Of a DNA stretch of 64,000 nt, positions 21,272 to 32,622 are shown in pieces. The notes beneath the pieces were generated by a model that was not told where the DNA came from, did not search any database, and worked only from the letters and a program-made list of their open reading frames with translations. Source of the DNA: Zizania palustris (taxonomy: Eukaryota > Streptophyta > Magnoliopsida > Poales > Poaceae); assembly GCA_019279435.1 (NCBI GenBank), contig JAAALK010000080.1:86464328-86528327 (forward strand), written 5' to 3'. Positions within the stretch are counted from its first letter, which is position 1, and each line of letters opens with the position of its first letter. Both the position numbers and the translations under genes were made by a program.

Positions 21272-23065
21272 TGAGGAGCCATGATGAAATCATGGGCCTC
21301 AGAGCTTCAGATGTGATGAGTGATTATCAACGGAAGTCAAGAGGACAAGAAGAGAAGATGAGACCTGTTGTGTCTAGGCCGCATGTGACTCAAGTACACG
21401 GGCAGCGAGCGACTGCAGGGCAGAGGGGCCGCGGACTCGGGCTAGACCAATCCGAGTTCATGGGCTAGGAGTGGCAGAGGATCCACTGGTCTGTTGATCG
21501 GGATTAACTAAGGTACACGGGCGGCGAACGATTAATGGGCTGAGGGAGCTGCGGAATTGGGCTGGCCCAATTCGGGTACCGGTGTGAAGACAGTGGATGA
21601 TTTATCAATTTCGGCGCAAAACTGACGACCGCTGATCTCGGATCTAACCGTTCTGAGGAGAAGTCATAGCTGCTATGAAAGCTCTACATCAGGAAAAGTT
21701 ATCTTTATTTAGGATTTTCCTATTTTGTATTTAGGCCCACAGTCTTTGTTAGTCGAGTTTGTAAAAAATCCTAAGGGCATGTTGGTCTTTTCCATTTTTA
21801 TTTTAGCGTATGTTTAAACCCTAAGGGTGTTTTTGGTTTTTCCTACTCTATTGGGCTGCCTATAAATAGGGCCCCAATCCCTAGGGTTAGGTTTACCCAT
21901 TCTGGAATCAAGTTTAATCCCACAAAAAGTTTGGGTCGCTTTTCTGGTTGTCTCCTTCTTCCTGCGTTGCTCTGCCGCCATCTCTCGTGTTGGCCTCCTG
22001 ACCGAGCTCTCAAGGCTGGACAGCCGTGCTCACGTGAATCACTCACTTGTTCGTCCGGTGTTGCAAGCGGTAACAGCGGCTCACTGTGCGAGGTAGGTAT
22101 TCATAGTAATGTCGTGTTTTTGGTGTATAGGCAGCAACTCTTGAGTGCGTCTCGCCATTGGTTTGTCCTCGTTTTCTTTTGCCTCGTTTTGCGCTCCATT
22201 ATTGTTTCGATCAGTGTTTCATGGTTGAATACTGTGATTTCCAGTGTTTCTCGTTATGCACGTGAGGTGTTTGAGGTTTTTGCACATAGGCTCATAGGTT
22301 TCTAGTACCTAGTCTTCTAGGCTCTGCAGTACTGCATCTACACGTGGCCACCTTTGGCACCCCGATGTGACAGCATCATAGAGCATTGTCACGTCTGTGC
22401 AAAGTCAGGCTTCGTCAATGAAGCAGGCTTCGGCTGCTGGCTGCGACTTCAGCACTTGGATGTGTGACGTCTCGTGCGGAGCCAGGTGTGCGAAGTCCCA
22501 TTCAAAACACAGACTTAGGCATCGCTGGCTTCGTTGTGTCTCCACTGAAACAAGCTTCAGAGGCAGCCTTCGTTTTGGCCTCGCCGAAGCGGACTTCGGA
22601 CCTTCGTTGTTCGAAGCTCAAGATTCGCTGAGGCTTCGCTAAGGATTCAACGAAGTACGCTTCGGAGAAAAGGTGTTCAAGCTTCAAACATCAAGATTTG
22701 CTGAGTTTTGATCGAAGCAGGCTTCAAAGGTCACGTACACAGACTTCATCATAGGCTTCATCAAGTATCGAACAGGAGACAACTTTTGAACAGTAAGCAT
22801 TCACCTCCTTTTTCGTGTACTTGAGTTAGATGCCTGAAATATCTTTGATTTGAATGCTTTGTTAATCTGCCTTCAGACACTGTGTTGGTGTCTTTTTCAA
22901 TTAGGACACCGATCGTTTTTAGGCTGGATTATTTTAGCACTTTTGATCTGTTTACTTCCGCTGATTGTGTTTTAGGTGAGTTGGGTGTTGGGAGAAGTCC
23001 ATTGATTCGAAAGAATTTTTAGGCGCCCATTCACCCCCCCTCTAGTCGCTACTTTTGGTCCTACA
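21272..23065 (+). repeat. Cop1 3' LTR (1794 bp)
   Basis: Starts TGAGGAGCC and ends GGTCCTACA, as in Cop3. Contains a TATAAATA box (21861-21868) in GCCTATAAATAGGGCC and a GAAGC/GCTTC-rich stretch at 22380-22760. The following five bases CGGAG should be the target duplication, with its partner outside the window. Confidence 0.88.
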
Positions 23066-24410
23066 CGGAGTACTTCCCCGAAGTCCCACCATCTCCCTTA
23101 GCCGAACAAGGAAAATCACCGTCCCATTTTTGAGCATATTGAACCCAGTTTTAAATTAAATATCGCTAAAACCCATAGGTTATAATTGCATTAGTCAAAT
23201 TAACAGCTTTACAATATAATTATTTAGATCCCCGACCATGACGCGCAAACCCAAGCCGTGCTATCGAGCCTAAACTCCTTGTCACCATACTACTAATATT
23301 ATTAGATAGTGTCCAATGTATCGACACAACTGCTATAGGTTTAAAAATGAGTCGTAGATACTTTGGTTCTATTATATGATTTCCCCGTGATTTTCTCTCC
23401 CTGGAATTGTATTAATGATGGAGTTTTGGTTATTTAAATTAGCATGGTGGGACCGAGTGCAAGCAAGGGCATTGGTTAGTCGCACCTGGGGCACTATAAG
23501 GACCGTTCTACCGGATCCATTACAATACACTTCCGTACCAACCACAAGTCTAGTGGGTATGTCTTAACTGGAGGTACGGGACGTTCCAACATGAGCACTA
23601 TGTGGAGAGGGTCAAGTAGCACCTGCCGGTGACATGTACCATGTGGCACAAAAGGGGGCGCAACGTTGGTCCAGTGTGCTGGCACGCCGGCGAAATATGT
23701 AGTGTGTGTCATTGGGTTGGAGTGCTTCATGCTAAAGGTTTTGGCATGAATTCCTGTGACTTGGGTCATTTGGACACACTGCGGTGTGCGGGAATGAGTG
23801 CCTTGTGGGTACAGTTGTACACATCTAATCAGAGTCTAAATATTTTCAAAAAGCCAAGCCCATGGTCAAGGGGGGGGGGGTTACGTGACATCCCACAATT
23901 AGTATATGTTTGGGAAGTGTTGCATGTTGATTGGTCATGTAAGGACCGTTGAGTGAGGAGGGCTGACTGTACTCCTCGAGGTAGAAGATGTTGCATCATC
24001 CATGATGTAATTATTCTGTATGATTAAACTTGACTCACATTAAAGGCTGTAAAATAAAAATGTACTTTTTCGCAATTTAAACCATTATCTCTACTTGTTA
24101 TTACCTTGCATTATTATTGCATTTCTTGGTGGCTTGTTGAGTACTCTTGTACTCATACCCATTGGAAAACTCACTTCAGAGACAATGTACTATGATGAGG
24201 ACGTTTTGGAGTAGCGACCTAGTCAAGGACGCGATCCTGGAGAAGATGTTCATCTAGATGATTATTTTCTTAGTTTCTTTTATATTAACACTTGTGTAAT
24301 AATGTGGTCTACGATCCACGAATTCTTGTCGTATGCGCGTTGTCGTGTGATGAACATATTGTGATTATCGATTTTCCTTGGAATTTCAATAAAGTCTGGA
24401 ATTGTTAAAT
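23066..24410 (+). mobile_element. Probable Tekay/Del-type gypsy LTR remnant
   Basis: No gene. The sequence has landmarks I associate with Tekay/Del LTRs of grasses: a stretch like GTACAGTTGTACACATCTAA, a later AAGCCAAGCCCATGGTCAAG, then GAGTACTCTTGTACTCATACCC and a final TGATTATCGATTTTCC region. The left end seems cut by the Cop1 insertion; the right end meets Gyp3 near 24410. The family call is from memory and moderate only. Confidence 0.45.
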
Positions 24411-25290
24411 TTTGGGCGCTATAGTCCCCGTCCAGCAGCAAAATAGGTTTGGAAGCCAAAACTGGTTGCCGTTCGCAACCCGGCTCCTACTCCGAGTGAT
24501 GAGGAGGATGATTTCATGGACGAGGACAACACGCCCGTCTCTAAGGGGCCCCATCCTAATGTGATGGATATAAATGTCATCATGTTGCCTACTGAGTTCG
24601 CTCTCCTGTGGGATGAGGTCGAGGTTGCTTAGCTGAGCCTCGGCCCTCGGGAGGCTATTTTCGAGAAGCCCGAGGATATGGCTCTTCACTTGAAACCTCT
24701 CTACGTTAAGGGGCACATCGATGGGAAGCCGACAACAAAGACGCTTGTAGACGGAGGCTCCACCATCATCCTGATGTCGTACTCTCTGTTGAAGAAGCTC
24801 GACAAGAATGAAGATGACTTGATGAGAACCAACTTGACGCTCAATGGATTCAACGACGAGAGCTCCGAGGCCAAGGGTGTACTTTCTTTGGTGCTGACGG
24901 TGGGCAACAAGACATTGCCGATGGCGTTCTTCATCGTTGATGTGCAAGGTAACTATAGTGTATTGCTTCTACGCGATTGGATTCATGCCAATTGTTGCAT
25001 CCCATGTACTTTGCACCAGTGCCTGATTCAGTAGGACAACAAAGACGTAGAGGTTGTACCAACTGACACTTCGGCCCAAGTTTCTTTGGCCAATGTGTCC
25101 ATTGACGCCGTCCATGATAAAGGAGAATGTTTGTCAGGTAGAGATCTCTCAGACTATGACTTTGTTAGTGTCCGAAGGGACACATTGTTCCAGTGTTTAT
25201 AAAGCCAGCTGGTGTAGCACGACTATCTCTAAACTAATAGTAATGTCTAGTAAGAGTAATCTTGATTGGCTAAAATCTCGTGTAGAGCAG
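24411..25290 (+). pseudogene. Gyp3 aspartic protease region
   Basis: Open from about 24678. The active-site motif is KTLVDGGSTIILMSYSLLKK, followed by KTLPMAFFIVDVQGNYSVLL and a TAG after HQCLIQ (25033). The same region with DGGATVNLM occurs in Gyp4 (46080-46730). Upstream it starts at KPKLVAVRNPAPTPSDEEDD-like sequence (24450-24500). Confidence 0.85.
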
Positions 25291-26043
25291 TATTAGTCTT
25301 CTAAAGATTGTATTGCCAATGCCATTAAAGACTTTATCGAAGTAGAAAAGTTAGGTCAAGGTTTCGCGTCAGCCGATCCTCTAGAAGAGGTCGATATACG
25401 TGATGGTAGTATTCCAAGGTCGACTTTTGTAAATCAAAATTTACAGGCTGATTAAAAGGCAGAAGTAATAAAGTTGCTTCGGTTGTATGTTGATTGTTTT
25501 GCATGGGAATACAATGAGATGCACAGACTAAGCCGTTAGCTCGTGGAGCATCGACTACCTATTAAACTCGGGTTTAGTTCTTATAAACATCCCCCTCGTC
25601 GATTTAATTTATCCGTGTATGACCGAGTTAAAGAAGAGATAGAACGATTACTCAAGGTTGAGTTTATTAGGCCATGCAGGTATGCTGAATGGGTTGCCAA
25701 CATTGTTCCTGTAGAGAAGAAAGGGAGTGGCAAGATTCATGTATGCATTGATTTCAGGGACTTGAACAATGCCATTCTGAAGGATGAGTACCCCATGCTG
25801 CTAGCCGACATGTTGATCAACGATTCTTCAGGACACAAGGTATTGAGTTTTCTTGATGGCAACACTAGTTATAATCATATCTTTATGGACAAAGAGAATG
25901 TATATAAGACAGCCTTTCGATTCCCTGGTTTTGTCGACTTGTTTGAGTGGGTTGTGATGACTTTTGGTTTAAATAATATTGACGCTAAATATCAATGTGA
26001 TATGAACTTAATCTTTCATGACTTGCTAGGAGTTATGATAGAG
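25291..26043 (+). pseudogene. Gyp3 reverse transcriptase, N-terminal half
   Basis: Shows EHRLPIKLGF, then VYDRVKEEIERLLKVEFIRP, GSGKIHVCIDFRDLNNAI, FLDGNTSYNHIFM and WVVMTFGLNNI. It ends at VMIE, where Cop2's LTR begins with TGTTGGACC. The catalytic box (VYIDD) appears only at 39787, beyond Cop2. Confidence 0.88.
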
Positions 26044-27817
26044 TGTTGGACCGAAAACGGCGACCAGAGGGGGGTGAATGGGAGCTTTTAAAAATTCGGC
26101 CTAAAAACTAGCCTTCTGTTTCAGTTCTGTCTTCTGCGGAACAGGCTTCGAACACTACCTTCGGAGGTCAGGTTCAGAGGTGTTTTGACAGCTCCGAACA
26201 CAGGCTTCGCAGGAGCAAAAGTTCGAAGCCAAGAAGACTTCGCTCCACTTACAACCCTCAAAAATCTACTCTGCTAAGTCAGTGCAGGCTCCGCACACAG
26301 GGTGCTTCGAGCAGACTTCGCACTTCACCCTTCGCAAGAGTGGACAGCCCTCTGAGGACTTCAACCAAGTACTTGGCAGCAGCAACTTGTGCTGGGCTTC
26401 GTACACGAAGGTCTAAATGTACACTACCAGACTTCGCTAGGGACTTAGACACGATAAAACACTGGCTTCGATCAGGGCTTCGCTAGTAAGCAGTGAGGTC
26501 TCACCTCCCGTTACACAGAGCGACAGCACGCTGAAAAACACACTTCGCACAAAACACCCTTCGCCTAGACAGGCTTCAGTGCACTAGCTAGCGAGGTATG
26601 TAAAACGAGCTCAAGCAAAAAGCACGCAGAAGCAGGGCTTTGCCGCTTGAACAAGGAACACAATAAAATTGAACTCTGGATGAATACAGCGAAGTGTGGG
26701 GCTAGTACAGGAGCTCAACAGTAAATGCTCAAAGTGTTAAATGTTACCTACCGAGCCCCCATATTTATAGCCCACAGTTCACCCAAAGGAATTGACTACT
26801 TTACCCCTAGGGTTTACATTGGTTTTGTCTCTACAAAACTGAGGGGTACAAAAGGTAGTCAACTTTATTGGAGGCTTCTGTGTCAGCCTTTGCAGAGGGG
26901 ACAGCGCCAGCTTTTTGCAGAGCAGACACTGTCAGACTTGCAGCCTTTGACCTTTCTGAAGCCCCCTTCGCACGCGAGGGGTGCGATAGCTTCGGTGAGA
27001 AGCCTTGAGCCAGATGGCCTTCGCTTCACCGAAGTCAACCTTCGATACAGTGACGGTTTTGAGCCGAAGCCGTCAAAGCCCTTGGGCCTTCGCACCAACA
27101 CCTCCGGAGTGGACCACCACGGCTTCGCAGCTTCCGCCCAGCTCGAACTCCGTCAGTCCGTGTACCGAAGCCATGCAGGCCGAAGCACCTCAAGACATCC
27201 ACACTCCGAAGCCCCACCTTCGGAGTACCACCCTTCGAAGTCCCTCCTTCGTCCAAGGCCTCCGCACGAAGCATTCCATGAGCACTTCGTCGCAATGTCT
27301 CTCCCCGAGCACACTCCTCGACGAGCCTCACCCGGACCATGCCTTCGATGCACCTCGACTTCTGAGACCTTCGTCGGGTACGTTCGAATGTCTCCCTCCG
27401 GAGCACACTTCGAACTCCTCGCCTCCGCAGAGGACTTGATCCATCCAACTCCGAAGTCACTCCATTCGGAGTACCTTCGAAGTGCCTCGCCTCCGAGGAC
27501 AATGTCTCGGAGTACCTTCACCCGGAGCCACGCTCCGCACTTACTGCCTTCACCTGGCACGCGTCGACCCGAGGACCGACCCAGACCCCTTCGTAGCCAC
27601 TGTGACGGAGCTCCCTGCTCCACTGGCATCAAGCCTCCCGCTTGACCCAGGTTCACCTACTACGAACCTGTACGTCGCCTCCGAAGTCCCTGCGCACCAC
27701 AGACAAACAGACAAGTGTATCTAGTACTCCGGAGACCTCTCCGGGTTAGCAACCTCCAGTACACACTCCAGGTGTACCGCCCAAAGTACCGAAGCCTTCG
27801 GTACAAACCCAGTCATT
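26044..27817 (-). repeat. Partial Cop2 LTR created by the tandem duplication
   Basis: Begins TGTTGGACCGAAAACGGC like the full LTR at 28984 but lacks its last ~204 bp, ending at the duplication junction. It is preceded by TAGAG (26039-26043). A TATAAATA on - lies at 26762-26769. The long open frames on both strands are shared by all three LTR copies and are Arg/Pro/Ser-rich LTR translations, not genes. Confidence 0.9.
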
Positions 27818-28983
27818 GTGTACTTTCTTTGGTGCTGACGGTGGGCAACAAGACATTGTCGATGGCGTTCTTCATCGTTGATGTGCAAGGTAACTATAGT
27901 GTATTGCTTCTACGCGATTGGATTCATGCCAATTGTTGCATCCCATGTACTTTGCACCAGTGCCTGATTCAGTAGGACAACAAAGACGTAGAGGTTGTAC
28001 CAACTGACACTTCGGCCCAAGTTTCTTTGGCCAATGTGTCCATTGACGCCGTCCATGATAAAGGAGAATGTTTGTCAGGTAGAGATCTCTCAGACTATGA
28101 CTTTGTTAGTGTCGAAGGGACACATTGTTCCAGTGTTTATAAAGCCAGTTGGTGTAGCACGACTATCTCTAAACTAATAGTAATGTCTAGTAAGAGTAAT
28201 CTTGATTGGCTAAAATCTCGTGTAGAGCAGTATTAGTCTTCTAAAGATTGTATTGCCAATGCCATTAAAGACTTTATCGAAGTAGAAAAGTTAGGTCAAG
28301 GTTTCGCGTCAGCCGATCCTCTAGAAGAGGTCGATATACGTGATGGTAGTATTCCAAGGTCGACTTTTGTAAATCAAAATTTACAGGATGATTAAAAGGC
28401 AGAAGTAATAAAGTTGCTTCGGTTGTATGTTGATTGTTTTGCATGGGAATACAATGAGATGCACAGACTAAGCCGTTAGCTCGTGGAGCATCGACTACCT
28501 ATTAAACTCGGGTTTAGTTCTTATAAACATCCCCCTCGTCGATTTAATTTATCCGTGTATGACCGAGTTAAAGAAGAGATAGAACGATTACTCAAGGTTG
28601 AGTTTATTAGGTCATGCAGGTATGCTGAATGGGTTGCCAACATTGTTCCTGTAGAGAAGAAAGGGAGTGGCAAGATTCATGTATGCATTGATTTCAGGGA
28701 CTTGAACAATGCCATTCTGAAGGATGAGTACCCCATGCTGCTAGCCGACATGTTGATCAACGATTCTTCAGGACACAAGGTATTGAGTTTTCTTGATGGC
28801 AACACTAGTTATAATCATATCTTTATGGACAAAGAGAATGTATATAAGACAGCCTTTCGATTCCCTGGTTTTGTCGACTTGTTTGAGTGGGTTGTGATGA
28901 CTTTTGGTTTAAATAATATTGACGCTAAATATCAATGTGATATGAACTTAATCTTTCATGACTTGCTAGTAGTTATGATAGAG
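27818..28983 (+). pseudogene. Gyp3 protease tail and RT N-half, duplicated copy
   Basis: Second copy of 24877-26043. It has the same stop after HQCLIQ and the same RT motifs (VCIDFRDLNNAI, WVVMTFGLNNI). It ends with VVMIE and the target-site TAGAG (28979-28983) before Cop2. It cannot make a complete protease because its start lies inside the gene. Confidence 0.9.
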
Positions 28984-30961
28984 TGTTGGACCGAAAACGG
29001 CGACCAGAGGGGGGTGAATGGGAGCTTTTAAAAATTCGGCCTAAAAACTAGCCTTCTGTTTCAGTTCTGTCTTCTGCGGAACAGGCTTCGAACACTACCT
29101 TCGGAGGTCAGGTTCAGAGGTGTTTTGACAGCTCCGAACACAGGCTTCGCAGGAGCAAAAGTTCGAAGCCAAGAAGACTTCGCTCCACTTACAACCCTCA
29201 AAAATCTACTCTGCTAAGTCACTGCAGGCTCCGCACACAGGGTGCTTCGAGCAGACTTCGCACTTCACCCTTCGCAAGAGTGGACAGCCCTCTGAGGACT
29301 TCAACCAAGTACTTGGCAGCAGCAACTTGTGCTGGGCTTCGTACACGAAGGTCTAAATGTACACTACCAGACTTCGCTAGGGACTTAGACACGATAAAAC
29401 ACTGGCTTCGATCAGGGCTTCGCTAGTAAGCAGTGAGGTCTCACCTCCCGTTACACAGAGCGACAAGCACGCTGAAAAACACACTTCGCACAAAACACCC
29501 TTCGCCTAGACAGGCTTCAGTGCACTAGCTAGCGAGGTATGTAAAACGAGCTCAAGCAAAAAGCATGCAGAAGCAGGGCTTTGCCGCTTGAACAAGGAAC
29601 ACAATAAAATTGAACTCTGGATGAATACAGCGAAGTGTGGGGCTAGTACAGGAGCTCAACAGTAAATGCTCAAAGTGTTAAATGTTACCTACCGAGCCCC
29701 CATATTTATAGCCCACAGTTCACCCAAAGGAATTGACTACTTTACCCCTAGGGTTTACATTGGTTTTGTCTCTACAAAACTGAGGGGTACAAAAGGTAGT
29801 CAACTTTATTGGAGGCTTCTGTGTCAGCCTTTGCAGAGGGGACAGCGCCAGCTTTTTGCAGAGCAGACACTGTCAGACTTGCAGCCTTTGACCTTTCTGA
29901 AGCCCCCTTCGCACGCGAGGGGTGCGATAGCTTCGGTGAGAAGCCTTGAGCCAGATGGCCTTCGCTTCACCGAAGTCAACCTTCGATACAGTGACGGTTT
30001 TGAGCCGAAGTCGTCAAAGCCCTTGGGCCTTCGCACCAACACCTCCGGAGTGGACCACCACGGCTTCACAGCTTCCGCCCAGCTCGAACTCCGTCAGTCC
30101 GTGTACCGAAGCCATGCAGGCCGAAGCACCTCAAGACATCCACACTCCGAAGCCCCACCTTCGGAGTACCACCCTTCGAAGTCCCTCCTTCGTCCAAGGC
30201 CTCCGCACGAAGCATTCCATGAGCACTTCGTCGCAATGTCTCTCCCCGAGCACACTCCTCGACGAGCCTCACCCGGACCATGCCTTCGATGCACCTCGAC
30301 TTCTGAGACCTTCGTCGGGTACGTTCGAATGTCTCCCTCCGGAGCACACTTCGAACTCCTCGCCTCCGCAGAGGACTTGATCCATCCAACTCCGAAGTCA
30401 CTCCATTCGGAGTACCTTCGAAGTGCCTCGCCTCCGAGGACTTTGTCTCGGAGTACCTTCACCCGGAGCCACGCTCCGCACTTACTGCCTTCACCTGGCA
30501 CGCCTCGACCCGAGGACCGACCCAGACCCCTTCGTAGACACTGTGACGGAGCTCCCTGCTCCACTGGCATCAAGCCTCCCGCTTGACCCAGGTTCACCTA
30601 CTACGAACCTGTCCGTCGCCTCCGAAGTCCCTGCACACCACAGACAAACAGACAAGTGTATCCAGTACTCCGGAGACCTCTCCGGGTTAGCAACCTCCAG
30701 TACACACTCCGGTGTACCGCCGAAAGTACCGAAGCCTTCGGTACAAACCCAGTCATCGTGTACTGTCGGACCCCTCCGACACGCACACTCCGCTGCAACA
30801 GCTGCAGCAACCAAACCACCGAACACCCTTTGGTGAAACCACCTCCGAACACCCTTCGGAGGTCCAACCTCCGAACCCCGTTCGGAGGTACCCCTTCGAA
30901 CAGAGGTTAAAAGCCTGTCAATCACTCATCACAAACACTGAAACCAACCCTTGGTTTCTCA
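28984..30961 (-). repeat. Cop2 3' LTR (left)
   Basis: 1978 bp, TGTTGGACC...GGTTTCTCA on +. Carries TATTTATA at 29703-29710 (TATAAATA on -). Aligned with 37803-39782. Confidence 0.95.
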
Positions 30962-30976
30962 ATCTCCCCCTTGATG
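30962..30976 (-). other. Cop2 polypurine tract
   Basis: On - reads CATCAAGGGGGAGAT directly before the LTR, the same as Cop3's PPT before it was split by CACTA. Confidence 0.88.
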
Positions 30977-31127
30977 AGTGCATTGACAACCAAATTCAGG
31001 TTCAAGAAAATTTAAAAAACGTTCAGTACACAAGTGACCATAAAAACTCAGAAAAGAGCCAAATCATGTCACTTGATAAAAGAATTTTCCTCCTCCTTTC
31101 AAAAGAGTAAAAGCCCCTTCGGCATAT

Positions 31128-31262
31128 CTCCCCTTTTTCAAGATAAAAACTCCCCCTGAGATAATTTTCCCCCTTTGGCAACAGAGAACCCAATTTTCTC
31201 TTCAGCTCAAAAATTTCTCCCCCTTTATAGCAGAGAACTCAACAATTTCTCCCCCTTTGGCA
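31128..31262 (-). repeat. Cop2 multi-PPT region
   Basis: At least four spaced tracts reading AAAGGGGGAGAA or AGGGGGAG on -. Repeated PPT-like tracts in the 3' untranslated region are a known Sirevirus trait. The flanking 30977-31661 holds no gene. Confidence 0.75.
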
Positions 31263-31656
31263 ATGCAAGCATCAAGGAGCATACAATATAAAGAAAAATT
31301 GCAAAGACATATAAAGCAAAAATATGCCAACAATAACACCAATGATCATGGGCTCAGCTCAAATTAAAAAACATGATGAAGCATGCGATTTGATCATTTT
31401 TTGAAAGAAAAGCATCACCACTTAGTCAAGGAAACTAGACAAGTAAAAGCAGGGACTGCGCAAAGCTAGTCAATTTCTACTCTAGACAGACAAGTCCAAT
31501 TCAAATGGAGCATGAAAAGCAAACTTGATGATCAATGAATTTTGTTGTTCTTTTCTTAGTGCTAGGGGTTATTTGTTTGTCCACCTTATACTATCCAATC
31601 CGGCCAAGCCTAGGCATGAAAGCCATTAGAAGCTTAAGGCAATGATTTTGGCATAC

Positions 31657-32161
31657 ACTACTGTTGGCGTAAAAGATTACACTAACAGGTTTCTGTAGAA
31701 AAGAAACTAACAAACGAAGTGTTTGTGAAGCAAACTGTTCTAAGCCTCCGAAAGGATAATAACTTAGAATAGTTCGAAAGTGTGTATTGAATAACTTGTA
31801 TTCGGTCCCTATTACAGGGTGAAATGGGGGGTATTTATAGGCTCAAACATTAAGGAAAAGACCTATTTACCCCTCTATTACAACCGACATAGTGGAAACT
31901 ATTCGGTTCCCTTAATAGGGCTAAAATGGTAAAAGACTAATCTAATGAGAAAAAAGATAAGTCTTCCATCTTAGCTGGTAGAAAAGATCTTGGAGGGCTT
32001 TAGTTCGGAGATGTACTCCGAACCAATACCTATCTTCGTACTTCGAACTGGGTTCCGGGCATCTTCGAAGATGATCTTCGGGGAACCTTCGAACCTGCTG
32101 ACTGCCTTTATGTTGCTTCGGCAATAACCCCGAAGATGAGATATTTTCCCCCAACAACTAC
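31657..32161 (-). mobile_element. Solo LTR of the Gyp1/Gyp5 family
   Basis: A 495-bp LTR at 31662-32156 flanked by ACTAC on both sides (31657-31661, 32157-32161). On - it begins TGTTGGGGGAAAATATC and ends TTTTACGCCAACA, as in Gyp5. TATAAATA on - at 31839-31832. No internal sequence remains, as expected after LTR-LTR recombination. Confidence 0.93.
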
Positions 32162-32622
32162 ACTATTCCAGTTCAGACCAATGTGCAATGGTAAGCAGTC
32201 TAGAATAGGGTAGTGCGACAAACAAACCAACCTGGATCTTTTAACTTGAAGCAGTGCAAATCATGGAATTTTTTTGATTTTAACTAAGTGAACCAATTGT
32301 TTGGCACTTTATGAATATCCATGAAGATGTAGAACAATTTTTCAAGTTGCAATTTTTTAGCATCCAAAGAAATGTATCTTGCTATCAAGCAGATAAAAGA
32401 TAGCTAAAGCAGTCCTGCCTAAACATGCTAGATTCAAGACTACGTAGTGAGCACGATTTGATTTTGAAAAGAAAACATCATGCACATGAATGTTTCAGAT
32501 TACTTAAAAAGAGCTGAGTTGTCATGATGTCATGGATTATAATCAGGCATATAAGTGCAAAAGATGTAAATGCAATTTCACACATAATAACCATATGCAA
32601 TTCAGTTAAAGGCAGCTCCCCC
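32162..32622. other. Cop2 3' untranslated region
   Basis: AT-rich stretch between the RNase H stop and the solo LTR. I see no gene or repeat in it. Confidence 0.6.

Larger units (their letters stand above)
17292..23065 (+). mobile_element. Cop1: Sirevirus-like Ty1/copia element, 3' part with internal deletion
   Basis: Gag, protease and GAG-pre-integrase remains, a 3' untranslated region with several polypurine tracts, and a 1.79-kb 3' LTR. All align with Cop3 (50314-63126). The 5' LTR and gag start lie to the left of Gyp1, outside the window. Integrase, RT and RNase H are missing: sequence equivalent to Cop3 about 55930-59043 is absent at 20400-20405. Multi-PPT and long LTRs fit the Sirevirus (SIRE/Maximus, Opie/Ji) lineage. 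Confidence 0.85.
24877..30758 (+). repeat. 2941-bp direct tandem duplication (two copies)
   Basis: Copy 1 is 24877-27817, copy 2 is 27818-30758. Each runs from Gyp3 protease through RT, the TAGAG site and most of the Cop2 left LTR. At the junction the LTR bases GTGTACT meet the Gyp3 bases GTGTACT (7-bp microhomology). The copies differ at few sites: the two 182-codon RT frames differ by two residues. Confidence 0.92.

Noticed and set aside
23494..23952. Open frames on both strands at 23494-23952 as a possible host gene
   Set aside because: No recognisable domain, frames overlap on opposite strands, and the flanks look like a Tekay/Del-type LTR.
26725..27645. 306-codon Arg/Pro/Ser-rich frame, repeated at 29666-30586 and partly at 38486
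   Set aside because: Lies wholly in the Cop2 LTR, antisense to the element. Its recurrence only reflects the three LTR copies, and the third copy is interrupted.
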